The position numbers and the translations under genes were made by a program. The notes under the pieces are model-generated. The model did not search any database and was not told where the DNA came from. It saw only the letters and a program-made list of their open reading frames with translations. From positions 70,461,706-70,525,705 of the forward strand of contig NC_092628.1 of the NCBI RefSeq assembly GCF_039555335.1: a stretch of 64,000 nucleotides of DNA, read 5' to 3'. How positions within the stretch are numbered: the first letter of the stretch is position 1; each line of letters begins with the position of its first letter. Positions 13,201 to 22,500 of this stretch are shown piece by piece. The stretch is from Amphiura filiformis (lineage: Eukaryota; Echinodermata; Ophiuroidea; Amphilepidida; Amphiuridae).

Positions 13201-16200
13201 TAAGGGAACACGTCTGGACTCTCTTCACAAATATTAGTACAAACTGCCACTTTATTTGGAAGAAGGGGTACAGAATGAAAAAGTCGTGAATGAAGGGCAT
13301 AAAAGCCCCTTCCACGTCGAGCTACACCACATGAATCGTTACATAAATTATACATAGCCAGATTCTCATTTGTGGGTCTTTATATGATTGAAATCTTAGA
13401 TATCTCATATCAATCTTAATACCATTCAACAAATAAACATTATTGATTATGTGAAATGGTTCTTATTCTACTCACTCCATTCGAGGTCTTGATGGAAAAG
13501 TTCCAGGCTACAGTACTGGAACTATCCTTCTTTTTGACGTGGTCTGCTACCGCAATACGTTGGGTAAGATCATTGTTGCACTTTACCTCGACACTCACAG
13601 GGTCTTTCTCGGTCATCTGAAATTACAAAACAGACTTTACGAAACTATCCCAAACACATACACCACAGTTATTATGTATGTCCTTGACACTGACTCTGTA
13701 CACATTGAAACTATGATCTGACAAAATGGCCTTCAACCATTTTATCAATATAATGACTACTTACAACATCTCCTTCTGACATTGAAAAGTTGTACTCTGC
13801 CAGCAAGTCATCCATGAAAGAAAACATCTTCTGCATCTTTGCTTTCTTCATCTTCATCCTACGATAACTGTGTCTGTCTTGCCATTCCTTAAGTTCATCC
13901 TTACTGTGCGCTCTAGGGCACGGATTGTCATCAGGGTCCATATTGGAGAAATTGCAAGTTCCATCTGAGGCACTGTGAAGGAAATCAACAGAAATATCTT
14001 ATTGAAATGTTCGTTCTTGTATTGCCTTTGTTTGTGATTACATACATGAAATGAACTGAAAGGTAACAGATTGATCTGATAGCAAAAAAGGCCCCGATTC
14101 AATTTCAATAAAGTTGTTGCTGTTTATGGTGTGTGATAGCTTGGGTACAAATGCTTTAATGAGGGGAATGTTTTCACAAAAGCATAGTCGGCTATAATTA
14201 CCTTTGGCAAAGTGTATATATCCCATTGGTGACATTGGATGGAGGATCGCGGTACTTCCATGGTCGATCACTGTCAGATGTTATGTTGGCTTTATGATCT
14301 CCAGTATTGATGTGATCTTCAAAAGCAGTCTTTTCAACGAAAGACACGTTGCAGTAAGTGCAGCAGTACCCATCGCTGGTTTGCGGCGATTGCTTCACTT
14401 TCGACCCACAGTGCGAGACAATATCGTCGTATGAAATGTTTCCTAAACCCCATATCTGACGTTCAAAATCATTGTGGGCAAATTTGCACTTATCTTCCAA
14501 ATGGCAAACCGATGTCACGTACCAGCACATTCTTGCTTTGCCGTAAAAAGCTTTTGGTCGTGATCGTATTTTGACTGGAGCTTTGCCTTTGGCTCCCGGC
14601 AGATAAGCCATCACTTTTGCAGTGGACCATGGGTGTCGCTTTGGATTATTGCAGTGGTTTGCCGTTTCATGTTTTCGCGTCATCTTGGGGTATTCTCCAG
14701 ATAAGCAGTTATTGCAGAGGAAGGTGACACTACCAGGCTTTGTGTTTATCATACGATCCAGAGAGGTTTTAATCATGGACGTCAGTGGCTTTGTTTTATT
14801 TCGGCTTGGTTGGGTTGGTTGATGTTTTTGACGCTGCGAGGTGGGCTTTCGCGTCGAGACTGACTGCGAGACTGGCTTAATATTTCTGTAAGAACGGTAT
14901 GATGTACATTTAGGCCCGCTCTTGGATTTACGAGAACCAACAGTTTCCCATTCTCCTGGTACTGCTGCGTCGTCGGTGCCTTTATAACTGCCAAACATAG
15001 AATCTTTAAAAAACAAAAGATTTAGAAGTATAAATCATTCATTAAAATATAGGCATATCCCACTGAGCTCATTAACTTCAAAGCTTATAGTCTTTACACC
15101 ACGTCACACAAAGTTTCCAAAAACCATTGAAAAAGGAAGCAAACCGAACAAAATACAGTGGCAGCGAACGATTAATTGTTGTTTAAATTGTTTGACAATT
15201 TTCTTTGAAATTTATGATCATTAACCATGAGAGATGATACACTGAATAGACTTACAGTGTGATTCGGTTTCTGTTTGAGCTTGACCTATTTCAGATTCTG
15301 TCTTCCAGCTAGCGCTGTCTGATTCATCAGAACTGGAGGCTGCAAGGGTATCGAATACGAAGTCCAATTCTGCAACACTGGAGGACTTTTTTTTTTTTTT
15401 TTTTGTACTATGCTTTGGTTCTTGAGCCACGTCTTTGTCATCATTTCCGTCTTCGTCATCGCCGGCATCGTCGTCATCATGGTCATTATCGGCGGCATTA
15501 GCGGCTAGAAGCAAAATAGTCAAACTTGGCCTTTATATTTCAAATGCACATACAAAGTGAGATGGATTAACCTCTGCGCTGTATGCGTGCATAACAAATG
15601 AGATGTATTAACCTTCGAGCTGTATAATTGTTATGTTAGGGACCGTTCACAAACACTTGTAAGGAGGTGCCTGATGCAAAAAGGGGGGGCTGAAAATTTT
15701 TGACCCTCCTAAGGGGGAGGTCATGAAAAAAATGACCACAAATTTTCCTGGAAAATTGAGTTTATATGCTTTTCTATGGGTTTGACCCATAATTTTCATG
15801 TCAAAAAGGGGGGCCCTGAAAATTTTGAGGTCTGTAAAGGGGGGCCCCGAAACATTTTCGCGATGAAATTTTTTTGCATCAGCCCCCCCCCCCCCCTTAA
15901 AAGTGTTTGTGAACGGTTCCTTATGTATAATGGTCGCCGGACATCGCATAAAAGTGATGTTTGCTTGGGTGGGAGCAGCTGGTGGGGCGACCGGCACATC
16001 AGTCAAGAAATCATATACAACACAAAAATGCGAGACTAACCCGTGCGGCGACTAATACTAGCGGTATTGTTATGCAATACGCCTATTACCTTGTGGGAAT
16101 TAATCTGGCTACACTGACTTCCGATAGAGAACCCAAGGATCCACGTATATTGTTATTTGGTGCAATAATGCTCTTTTTTATATCATTGTAATGAGTATTG

Positions 16201-19200
16201 ATGTCGACATTATGTAGGCCCTACCACTGCATCAGGGTAACTGTTCTTACCATGATGTATGAATTTGTACTTCTTAGAAGCCCGCTTTGGTTGTTGACGA
16301 GATCCCTTGCCTTTGCCTCTGCCTTTGCCTTTCTTTTTGCCCTTCTTTTTCTACGTAAAATGAGTTGAAAATAAAAGTGTTAGGAAAATACCGTGACTCT
16401 CGCTATATGATACATAAAACTCGCTATATAAAACATGATAAACAAGCACATTTCCATATACTAGTATATACATGATAAACCTATATATACATGATATGCA
16501 TGATTCATCAGAATCCCAAGATCAAAGTCGTAAGGTATACACCTTTAAAAGGTTGATCCCTATATCTTACTTATTAAAAAAAAGCGCAGTGATTTATAGT
16601 GCGCTACGCACAGGCACAACGCCTAGACGTTGATCCACAAGCCTCAGCACACTTTTACTGGTTGTCGCTGACCACTACGGCCCCACATCATTCCATGAAC
16701 CATTTAACAACAACTCATGGACTTTGTTGCTACAAGAGAGCGCACATCCTAGACATTCCACAAATAACCCTCGCAACCAGGATCAGCTCCCCGAGTTTCG
16801 TACGGGTTACAATGAGACAATTAGCAGTAAGTTCCTTGTCCAGGGGAATTGCAAGCTAACTCATTTTTTCCACGAGATCGTATTACTGATTAAGCATCGC
16901 CAGGGTTCGAACCCGCAACCTCTCACCCCATAGTCGAACGCCTTATCGATTGAGCTAACTTTATCATTGTCAGAAAAAGTACGAACTTGGAGGAACCATA
17001 GACCCTAGAAAGAATGGAGGAACCTACCTTGGCTTTCTTTGATTTCTTGCCTGAAGAACCGGTCGCCTTTTCCCCACCAACTGCTCCCACCCAAGCAAGC
17101 ATAGACGATTCACTGTCACTTTTATCCGATGTCCGGCGAGGATGGCGGGCATCCGACTTTGGAATGTCCAGAGCTTCCTTTATTTTCACAATATCAGGGT
17201 GTGTTTGTGCCTGAAAACAACCATTACATGTTAAGTATTTAAATGTGTGATCAAAATATATCTTCAACAATAATACAATTCATTTGCAAAGTTAGTTTCA
17301 AATAATTGTCAAAGAAAGGTTTAACCAAAATTACGCGCAGCTATGACCTTTGAGCATGAGCACTTCTTTCATCTAACAGGCTTGACCTTAAACCTCTAAG
17401 TTAACCTTACTGACACTTCCCTGCTGACCTTGAAACTTCTAACCGCTATGACCTTGAAGCTTTCAACTAACCTAGCTGACCTTGAAACTTTAAACAATTT
17501 CTTCGGTAAACTTTTTGACGCAGATTTCCAATTTTGCATACTGCACATAAGCATTTTATCTATGGCTACAGCGCAGTGGTGTGGATGCTATATGATCCGC
17601 TCCCTCCACTCGGCTGCGGAGAATACTATAGCTATTAATGAGTGTAATGTCTATAAACATGTTTATTACACTTACCGCGTGTGTCAACTCACAGATCATT
17701 TGACAAATGGTTACAATTTTGGCCTCAAGAGTCGGTGGGAAAGAAAGACCTTTTTGAATCAGTGTAAACATCGAAAGTACCGGAAGGACTTCCATTGTAA
17801 TGTTGCTGGGATCCACTGTAATAACTAGGAACAGAAAAGGAAAAAATCACTAGTTCTCAAATGATTTTGTAAATACAGGCCAGGGACCACAATGTAGGGG
17901 ACCAAAATTTGGAGACAAAATATTGTGTTTGGGAACAAACATAACATCTACTGCAATGATTTACCCTTCCTGTCTCCCCCATCAATCAATGTTGGAACAC
18001 ATTGAGAACTGCTGAAGACATTGGTATTTCTCAACAGAGGGGGTGACAGGTTTTCATTCTTTGCACGAAAGTGTTCCAAGACTTATTTCCAAGATTGTAG
18101 ATCCGATCCAATTATGTTGCTGTGTCCAGGGGCAGCAAAATGTAAATCCGGCCCGGTGTGAATAGAAGAATGGGAGAGCGAGTTGGCGCAGCGGTAGTTC
18201 CTTCGCCTTGCACCACTGAGGTCCCAGGTTTATATGTGCACTTAGTTTATCCCGATTCCATGCTCGCTCTCGCGGGTCTTCTCCGAGATCTCCGGTTTCC
18301 TCCTACTTTCAAAAAATCGATGATCAGTAAGTTGTTTGGTTATCAAAAAAACTTCCTTACCAATGGAATTTGGAGAGCTGCACAGATAATTGGTGGATGT
18401 TTAATACAATCCATAGTGCGGATATAGGTTTGCACTGCAACCGGCCGCGGCCTAGTTGATGTGATCTGATTGTGATGATTTACCATGGCAGCGAAATTGA
18501 AGCGTTTTGAATCCTCTAAGATCTAGTGACTCGTTACAATACTGGTATTCCTTTTTATCAAAACTAAAAACTTACCTCGGTAACATTCCTCAGCTCCACG
18601 ATTAAACCATATTGCTTCAACTTGGCTCTGGACAGCTCCATTAGGGATACACTGGGCCTGAAAAAAAAGGCACTTTGCTATTAATTTATCCTTATTTCGT
18701 AATATTAATCCTTGTCTTACTCGTGTATTTTTGTTTGGTTCTCCGCTTTACTAGGGGGATTGTACTACCCCATGCATTTCTGTATCAAAATCCCTTATAT
18801 CGACTGCTCACTGCACTCATAGAAATGACTTGTTCGCCTTGTTGGCGCAATTCAAAAGGAGTAAGTTTGGACAACTCAAAATAGTGTAAAAGCCAAAACA
18901 AAATTCATTTTAGTTATCCGAACTTAAAAATGCTGAAAAAGCTCAAAAGTTCCGTCAACTAATCAACTTTGTTGACATTACTTAAAAAGTTGATGTAAGT
19001 CGTTGCGTCAACTTTTTAAGTAATGCCAACTTCTGAATTCAAGTTCAGGGAACTTAGAAAAATATACAAGGTCCAAAGAACCAATTAGTTGAGTTATTGT
19101 AACTCCACATGTAAGTTGATGTAACTCGTTCATATTAAGTTACTGGTACTTATTGTTTTGAGTTATTCCAATTTGGTACTTTGTTACTTAATTTACGTAA

Positions 19201-22200
19201 TTGGATCATTTTCTGCACAATTAGCAGTATTCAAATATTTATTTTTGTAATCAGTGCAAAATTTTGTATACTATAGCACACCTCTAGAAAATTATGTTAG
19301 GCTAGTTTCATTTTCTGAGTTGTAACAACTCAATAAAGTAAGTGCAAATGAGTGCGACCAACATAATGATATCGAGTCAGCGTTACTCAAAATTGTACGC
19401 GTTGGCATTACTCGGAAAGTTGACGCAACGACTTACATCAACTTACTGAGTAATGCCAACGAACAATTTCTATAAGTGTGCCAGAAGTGGGTAAGTGCAA
19501 ATTGCATAAATACACGTACTGCCAAAAATTAAGAATAACTACGGGTAACCTCATCAGGGGCGTAGCCAGGATAAACAAGACTCTAACTCGGGCTCTACAC
19601 TCCCCCCCCCCCCCATCTCCAACTTGAGTACAAAATAGAGCGAAGTGAGCGTATCGAGCCGGGGTATCGAGCGGAGCGTTTCTCGGCGTGGGGTTCAAGA
19701 CATCATTTTCGACATTATTCGCAAAAGGTTATAAAAGGTTGTCAGAAAACGTTTAAATGTCGGGTTATATAAAGGGTATATTAAGAGTATAAAACGTATT
19801 CATAATCTTAAAAAACATTTTTTGATAATCTACTTCTCAGCAAACAAAAATGTTTTACAGAAAACGTTTAAATGTCGGGTTATATAAAGGGTATAAAAAC
19901 GTTTTAATAACATTTCAAAAACATTCTTGAAAACTTGATACAAAAAATTCTAAACAGAATGTTATTTTGGGGTTGAAAAAATATTTTGCGAAAAATGTTT
20001 GCCCAAAATGTTTTCAATAACGTTTTAAAAACGTTTTCATGACCTTTATATAACCCGACATTTAAATGTTATTAAAAAAAAAAAAAAAAACATTTTAAGA
20101 ACATTTCTGTGCTTGCTGGGTTCAAATATTTTAACATAATGTTATTTAAGTATTGACACAATATTTTGCAAAAATGTTTGCAAAAAGTGTTTACAATAAC
20201 ATTGTTTGAAAACATTTAAAAATATTGTTGTAGTGTGTTTTCATACAAAACGTTTTAAAACGTTATCATGACCTTTATATAACCCGACATTTTAATGTTA
20301 TTAAAACGTTTTACCTAAACCAAAAGCCAAAATATAACTTATTTAAAATGTTTTTAAAACGTTTTTGTGTTTGCTGGGTACATATTAGAATGATCTGAAA
20401 ATGTATATAATTAAGCCTGTAATTTAATTGTAAATAGGTGGGAATAAAAAACTCTGTGTAAACTCTTGATCTATACTCAAGGCCCGTGTTTCTGTATATT
20501 GAACTTGCCAATGTAGCCTACTTTAGAACAAAGAAAAAAAATATGCATTAAAGTATTTTGGAAACCTTATTTCTTCATCTTTTTTTATTTATTATCTTTA
20601 ATCGAGAATGGATTTATACCCATAACCCAAGTGTCTTTCAGTATTATACATATAATTATTTATAATAATGTTCATTTTGAAAGACGGAAATAATGGAAAA
20701 GGATTAACCGAAACTGGACAAACATTATATATACTTACAATATGAAAACAACATTCAGCAAAACCTTGGTTAAGAGAGAAGTCCGCTTCATTTTTGCCGA
20801 GGTACTTATTCAAATTGCGACCAGCACCAAATAGACAATACGAATCGTCATAATGTCCACATTGTTGGAAACATTTTGCAATTCTTTTAATATCCCGCTG
20901 GAGAGTTTGGACGAATACGCGAAGCTGAAACAGTTATAAACATATGATCAATATTAAATGTGATTGCTTTTAATTTTCCCAACGTCGGTGTTGTTTGGCA
21001 AAAAAAAGTGCAGCTTCACGGCGGCGTCGATGTGGTAGGGTATTCTAAAGGTACTCCAAATAAAAATTCATTCTTTATGCGCGATCATTAATAAATTTTA
21101 TTAAAATCATCCATATAGGCCTATGGGGTCAAAAGTCAACTTTCATTACATATTGACCACCCCTCGTATACACAAAAAATATTAGTTTGCAGACTAATAA
21201 TCATGAAGCGAGGGATAACAAAAAAAAATCCTATACATTTTAATCGGGCCTATACTCTACCTGTATATTATTGCAATTAATTACTGAGGATGTTGTTGGT
21301 GGGTGTTTTTTGTTTTTGTTTTGTTTTGGTTTTTTTGGTCTTTTTTTCAGGTACCGTACAGTATAGACAAAAGCACACGAAACGGATCCTGTTTTTTACA
21401 TTTAGCTGTCTATATTGATATATTACCGATGCTGATTTTATTATGTGGTTGCTTAATTTTTCGTTTATTGCTTTATTTTGCTCTATAATTTCATTTTAAT
21501 CATGCTCTTTAATATTAATCCTAAAACTACGAGGTGGGTTGTACCAACCGTCATAAAAAAAAAACGCGCGTTTACGCCCAAACGACCTAAGCTAATCGCA
21601 GATCCATTGCGCTCATTTTAGCGATACAATTTGTACCCCAGCACCTTACCCGTAGGCCTATCTTGAATGTTAGGACCATAAAAGGAAGCTATGAAAAGTT
21701 GGTTCTGATTACTTACAATTGGTCCATCAGGTAATAGCGAAGATCTGTAAATAAGTGATAAATGTTTTGTTTCAAAAACAAATACAACAAAAAATACAAC
21801 AACAAAAAATCCAAGGAGTTGTTTCACATAAAGCTTAAATATTTTGTTTATAAAATTCCCTAGTGTGCCAAGAGCAGTTTGAATTTATATTAGGGACCGT
21901 TTACAAACACTTGTAAAGGGGGCTGATGCATAAAGGGGGCTAAACTTTTTTCTATGGGGTTGACGCTCATTTTTTATGGCCAAAAAGGGGGCCCTGAAAA
22001 TAATTTTAAGTCCGAAAGGGGGACCCTGAAAAAATATGTGATTTTTTCTTTTTGCATCACCCCCCCCCCCTGTTACAAGTTTTGTGAACGGACCCTTATC
22101 GTACTAGGCCTACACATATTTAACGAAGCAACTTTGAATTGCCATGTTAATAATTTCTGCATTGGATAGGCGTATGTGTGGGCGTATGTCATGTTAAACT

Positions 22201-22500
22201 GAATTGAATGGAATTTCAAATGAAAGACAAAGACAGTGCAGTTACCAATCAAAATTCATAAATTCGACACAGCTTTTTATGCCAATTTCCTTCCGAGAAT
22301 CAACATTTATAAAGCGGTTTATGGAAATAACTAATGGCGAATAATGCAATCACGACCAGGCATCATAAATTTAATAATAAAACTACTAGGTTTACATTAT
22401 TTTATTTTAAGACAAAAAAAGAGAAGAATTGTACAGACTCTAGAAGCTCAAGGCGATCGTACACGCCATCCAGGTCGGCTTGATTAACTCGATGTGCCAT
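1..22500 (-). CDS. HELZ2: HELZ2-like double helicase / RNB exoribonuclease, 29 exons, 3' end outside window
   Basis: Exons (minus, 5' to 3'): 22500-22435, 20924-20739, 18657-18576, 17824-17676, 17210-17028, 16350-16251, 15504-15256, 15003-14202, 13972-13765, 13616-13476, 13092-12593, 11914-11471, 11047-10817, 10495-10108, 9780-9631, 9439-9308, 9018-8911, 8640-8565, 8347-4453, 4293-4201, 4125-4028, 3806-3591, 3422-3288, 3125-2836, 2636-2440, 1652-1550, 1348-1127, 720-564, 63 to beyond 1. Every intron is GT-AG and every junction keeps frame (9,664 coding nt, about 3,221 residues). The start ATG has A at -3 and G at +4. Domain order zinc fingers, helicase, RNB, helicase is diagnostic of HELZ2. 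In vertebrates HELZ2 is interferon-inducible, acts as a nuclear-receptor coactivator and has RNB exoribonuclease activity. The function here is inferred from that family. The weakest points are exon 1 and the N-terminal exons, which rest on splice sites and reading frame rather than known domains. Confidence 0.93.
1680..2438. repeat. three-unit tandem repeat (about 250-280 bp per unit) in HELZ2-like intron 25
   Basis: Units start near 1684, 1970 and 2217. Each begins with GTGTGAATAAAGCAA-like sequence, then GATAGTAAAGTGCTCTTTCC and a GTGATGACAAATGAACACAC-like stretch, and ends in a variable CA/CCCCA-rich tract. Unit lengths differ mainly through the CA-rich tract. No coding potential; chance open frames here are low-complexity. 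Confidence 0.9.
4453..8347 (-). CDS. HELZ2: HELZ2-like exon 19 (3.9 kb): end of helicase 1, acidic linker and RNB exoribonuclease domain
   Basis: This single exon encodes about 1,298 residues (1399-2696). It opens with helicase motifs V-VI and runs through an acidic Ser/Asp/Glu linker (about 1560-1600). A cold-shock/OB-like section precedes the RNB catalytic domain. RNB signature IDPPESQDLDDAL has all four metal-binding aspartates (about residues 1901, 1907, 1909, 1910) in the D-x5-D-x-D-D spacing of RNase II/R. The second signature TSPIRRYIDIVTHRQL (about 2231-2246) retains the catalytic arginine. An active 3'-5' exoribonuclease is therefore predicted. The acceptor is tacag at 8348 and the donor AGCAG|gtaag at 4453. 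The exon is far larger than its neighbours (76-802 nt). Confidence 0.95.
8565..13616 (-). CDS. HELZ2: HELZ2-like exons 10-18: pre-helicase region and UPF1-like helicase 1
   Basis: Exons 10-12 encode a beta-rich segment ahead of the motor. Exon 13 carries Walker A GPFGTGKT (about residues 1078-1085) with the Q-motif glutamine upstream (MNSRQKGAV). Exon 14 carries CTHTNPAADLY (motif Ia), Walker B DEAG (about 1208-1211) and GDHLQ (motif III, about 1235). Exon 15 gives TANYRTCPEI (motif IV region), and exons 16-18 continue to the QGKQFRVVIIST strand (motif V) completed in exon 19. Motif VI, LNTALTRTR, is also in exon 19. All core superfamily 1 (UPF1-like) residues are present, so ATP-dependent RNA unwinding is expected. 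Intron 11 holds a LINE 3' remnant at about 12100-12345. Confidence 0.93.
12100..12345 (+). mobile_element. non-LTR retrotransposon 3' remnant in intron 11
   Basis: Frames of the plus strand read GRPTRSMDG and then YIDILKEDIALEATCFKKAI followed by QDRNRGKSLW. This resembles the extreme C-terminus of LINE reverse transcriptases (a -YIDxL..D-L----L--A--DR..W- pattern). An imperfect ACCGAAGCATGGATGGGA duplication lies near 12160-12200. It is a short, decayed fragment. Confidence 0.5.
13765..15003 (-). CDS. HELZ2: HELZ2-like exons 8-9: zinc-finger region
   Basis: Exon 8 (802 nt, about residues 339-605) carries three candidate zinc-binding sites. A C2H2-like C-x2-C-x11-H-x4-H lies near residues 435-455. 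A CCCH-type C-x6-C-x5-C-x3-H (CWYVTSVCHLEDKCKFAH) lies near 498-515. A second C2H2-like C-x2-C-x12-H-x5-H lies near 553-575. Exon 9 adds another possible Cys/His cluster (C-x11-C-x3-H) and ends in a Lys/Met-rich helix. CCCH fingers usually bind single-stranded RNA, and CCCH plus C2H2 fingers upstream of the first helicase are typical of HELZ2. The PGEWETVGSRKSKS segment near the exon 8 start may be a short interaction motif. Confidence 0.88.
15256..16350 (-). CDS. HELZ2: HELZ2-like exons 6-7: charged low-complexity linker
   Basis: Exon 6 (16350-16251) is almost pure Lys/Gly/Arg (KKKGKKKGKGRGKGKG). It is followed in exon 7 (15504-15256) by an Asp/Glu run (DNDHDDDDAGDDEDGNDDKD), a six-lysine run and a Ser/Asp/Glu segment. 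The junctions are phase 1 on both sides (CAT G to CC GCT, and CAC T to AT TCT). The basic tract may bind RNA or act as a nuclear or nucleolar signal, and the acidic tract may be disordered; both are inference. The poly-lysine codons form a long A-run (T-run on the plus strand near 15387-15404), a spot where polymerase slippage could shift frame. Confidence 0.8.
15636..15923. mobile_element. G/C-run MITE copy 1 (intron 6)
   Basis: Ends are inverted: GACCGTTCACAAACACTTGT at the left and its near-complement at the right, bounded by TTA on both sides. Inside are A/T-rich segments and long G and C homopolymers, including a C-run at about 15883-15896. The element abuts the inverted exon 5 copy. A second copy is at 21890-22098. 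Confidence 0.8.
15928..16012 (+). pseudogene. inverted partial copy of HELZ2-like exon 5 inside intron 6
   Basis: The plus strand here closely matches the sense strand of exon 5 (17028-17210, minus), including CGCCGGACATCG, TTGCTTGGGTGGGAGCAG and CAAGAAATCA. The copy is therefore inverted relative to the gene. It has lost several short segments and is out of frame. It directly abuts the G/C-run MITE at 15636-15923. It is a dead exon fragment, but in the pre-mRNA it could pair with exon 5. Confidence 0.85.
16576..16966 (-). mobile_element. tRNA-derived SINE (intron 5)
   Basis: On the minus strand the head at 16966 reads TTAGCTCAATCGATAAGGC (box A-like), followed by GGTTCGAACCC (box B). The tail near 16576-16640 has a TATAAATCACTGCGC-type end followed by a T/A run. 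A related fragment (GCGCAGTGATTTATAG, GACGTTGATCCACAAGCCTC) is at 58826-58880. Confidence 0.7.
17028..22500 (-). CDS. HELZ2: HELZ2-like exons 1-5: N-terminal helical region
   Basis: Five exons encode about residues 1-222, beginning MAHRVNQADLDGVYDRLELL. The region is mostly amphipathic helix. Stretches such as AEECYRVITVDPSNITMEV resemble tetratricopeptide (TPR) repeats, though I cannot confirm a TPR by eye. Exon 5 starts AQTHPDIVKIKEALDIPKS and ends in a Ser/Gly/Lys-rich tail. Exon 1 joins exon 2 in phase 0 (LELLES to LRVFVQTL). Introns 1-4 are rich in repeats: a G/C-run MITE at 21890-22098, CAGCAAACAC-family copies around 19700-20380, a hairpin MITE at 18950-19465 and a SINE at 18172-18530. 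A protein-binding role for this N-terminus is inference. Confidence 0.75.
18172..18530 (+). mobile_element. tRNA-derived SINE, family A (intron 3)
   Basis: The head is GGCGCAGCGGTAGTTCCTTC (box A). The box B region is degenerate (AGGTCCCAGGTTTATA) and part of the tRNA-like 3' half is deleted. The body is shared with 35356-35773 (TTTATCCCGATTCCATGCTC, GAGCTGCACAGATAATTGG, CCATGGCAGCGAAATT). It lies antisense to the host gene. Confidence 0.85.
18950..19465. mobile_element. MITE with hairpin ends (intron 2)
   Basis: The left end (18953-19031) and right end (19396-19462) are inverted copies of one 60-80 base unit. Each unit is itself a hairpin (GTTGATGTAAGTCGTTGCGT in the loop region, flanked by inverted AACTTTTTAAGTAATGCC). 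The centre is rich in AACTCA/TTGAGTT words. Confidence 0.8.
19560..19700. mobile_element. fragment of a GGGGCGTAGCCAGG element with C-run
   Basis: It starts CAGGGGCGTAGCCAGGATAA and contains a C-run at 19602-19614. It is cut off near 19700 by CAGCAAACAC-family sequence. A similar end (CAGGGACGTAGCAAG, with a complementary GATACGCCCCTGG) is at about 39133-39292. Confidence 0.5.
19700..20380. mobile_element. CAGCAAACAC-family MITEs, at least two overlapping copies (intron 2)
   Basis: Diagnostic pieces are CAGCAAACAAAAATG (19837), GTGCTTGCTGGGTT (about 20110) and TGTGTTTGCTGGGT (20365-20380). Internally GTCGGGTTATATAAAGGGTA and its complement TATATAACCCGACATTTAA repeat many times, with ACGTTTTAAAACG words. 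The leftmost copy is truncated. Confidence 0.85.
21890..22098. mobile_element. G/C-run MITE copy 2 (intron 1)
   Basis: Same family as 15636-15923: left end TTAGGGACCGTTTACAAACA, right end the complement CTTTGTGAACGGACCCTTA-like, with internal GGGGGCTGATGCA and CCCCCCCCCC runs. It is shorter by about 80 bases through loss of internal sequence. Confidence 0.8.

Noticed and set aside
21717-21746. 28-base mini-exon with good splice sites (ttacag|ATCTTCGC...CCAATT|gtaag) between HELZ2-like exons 1 and 2
   Set aside because: Its length (3n+1) breaks frame between exon 1 and exon 2, which join directly in phase 0. It could be a rare alternative exon but is not needed.
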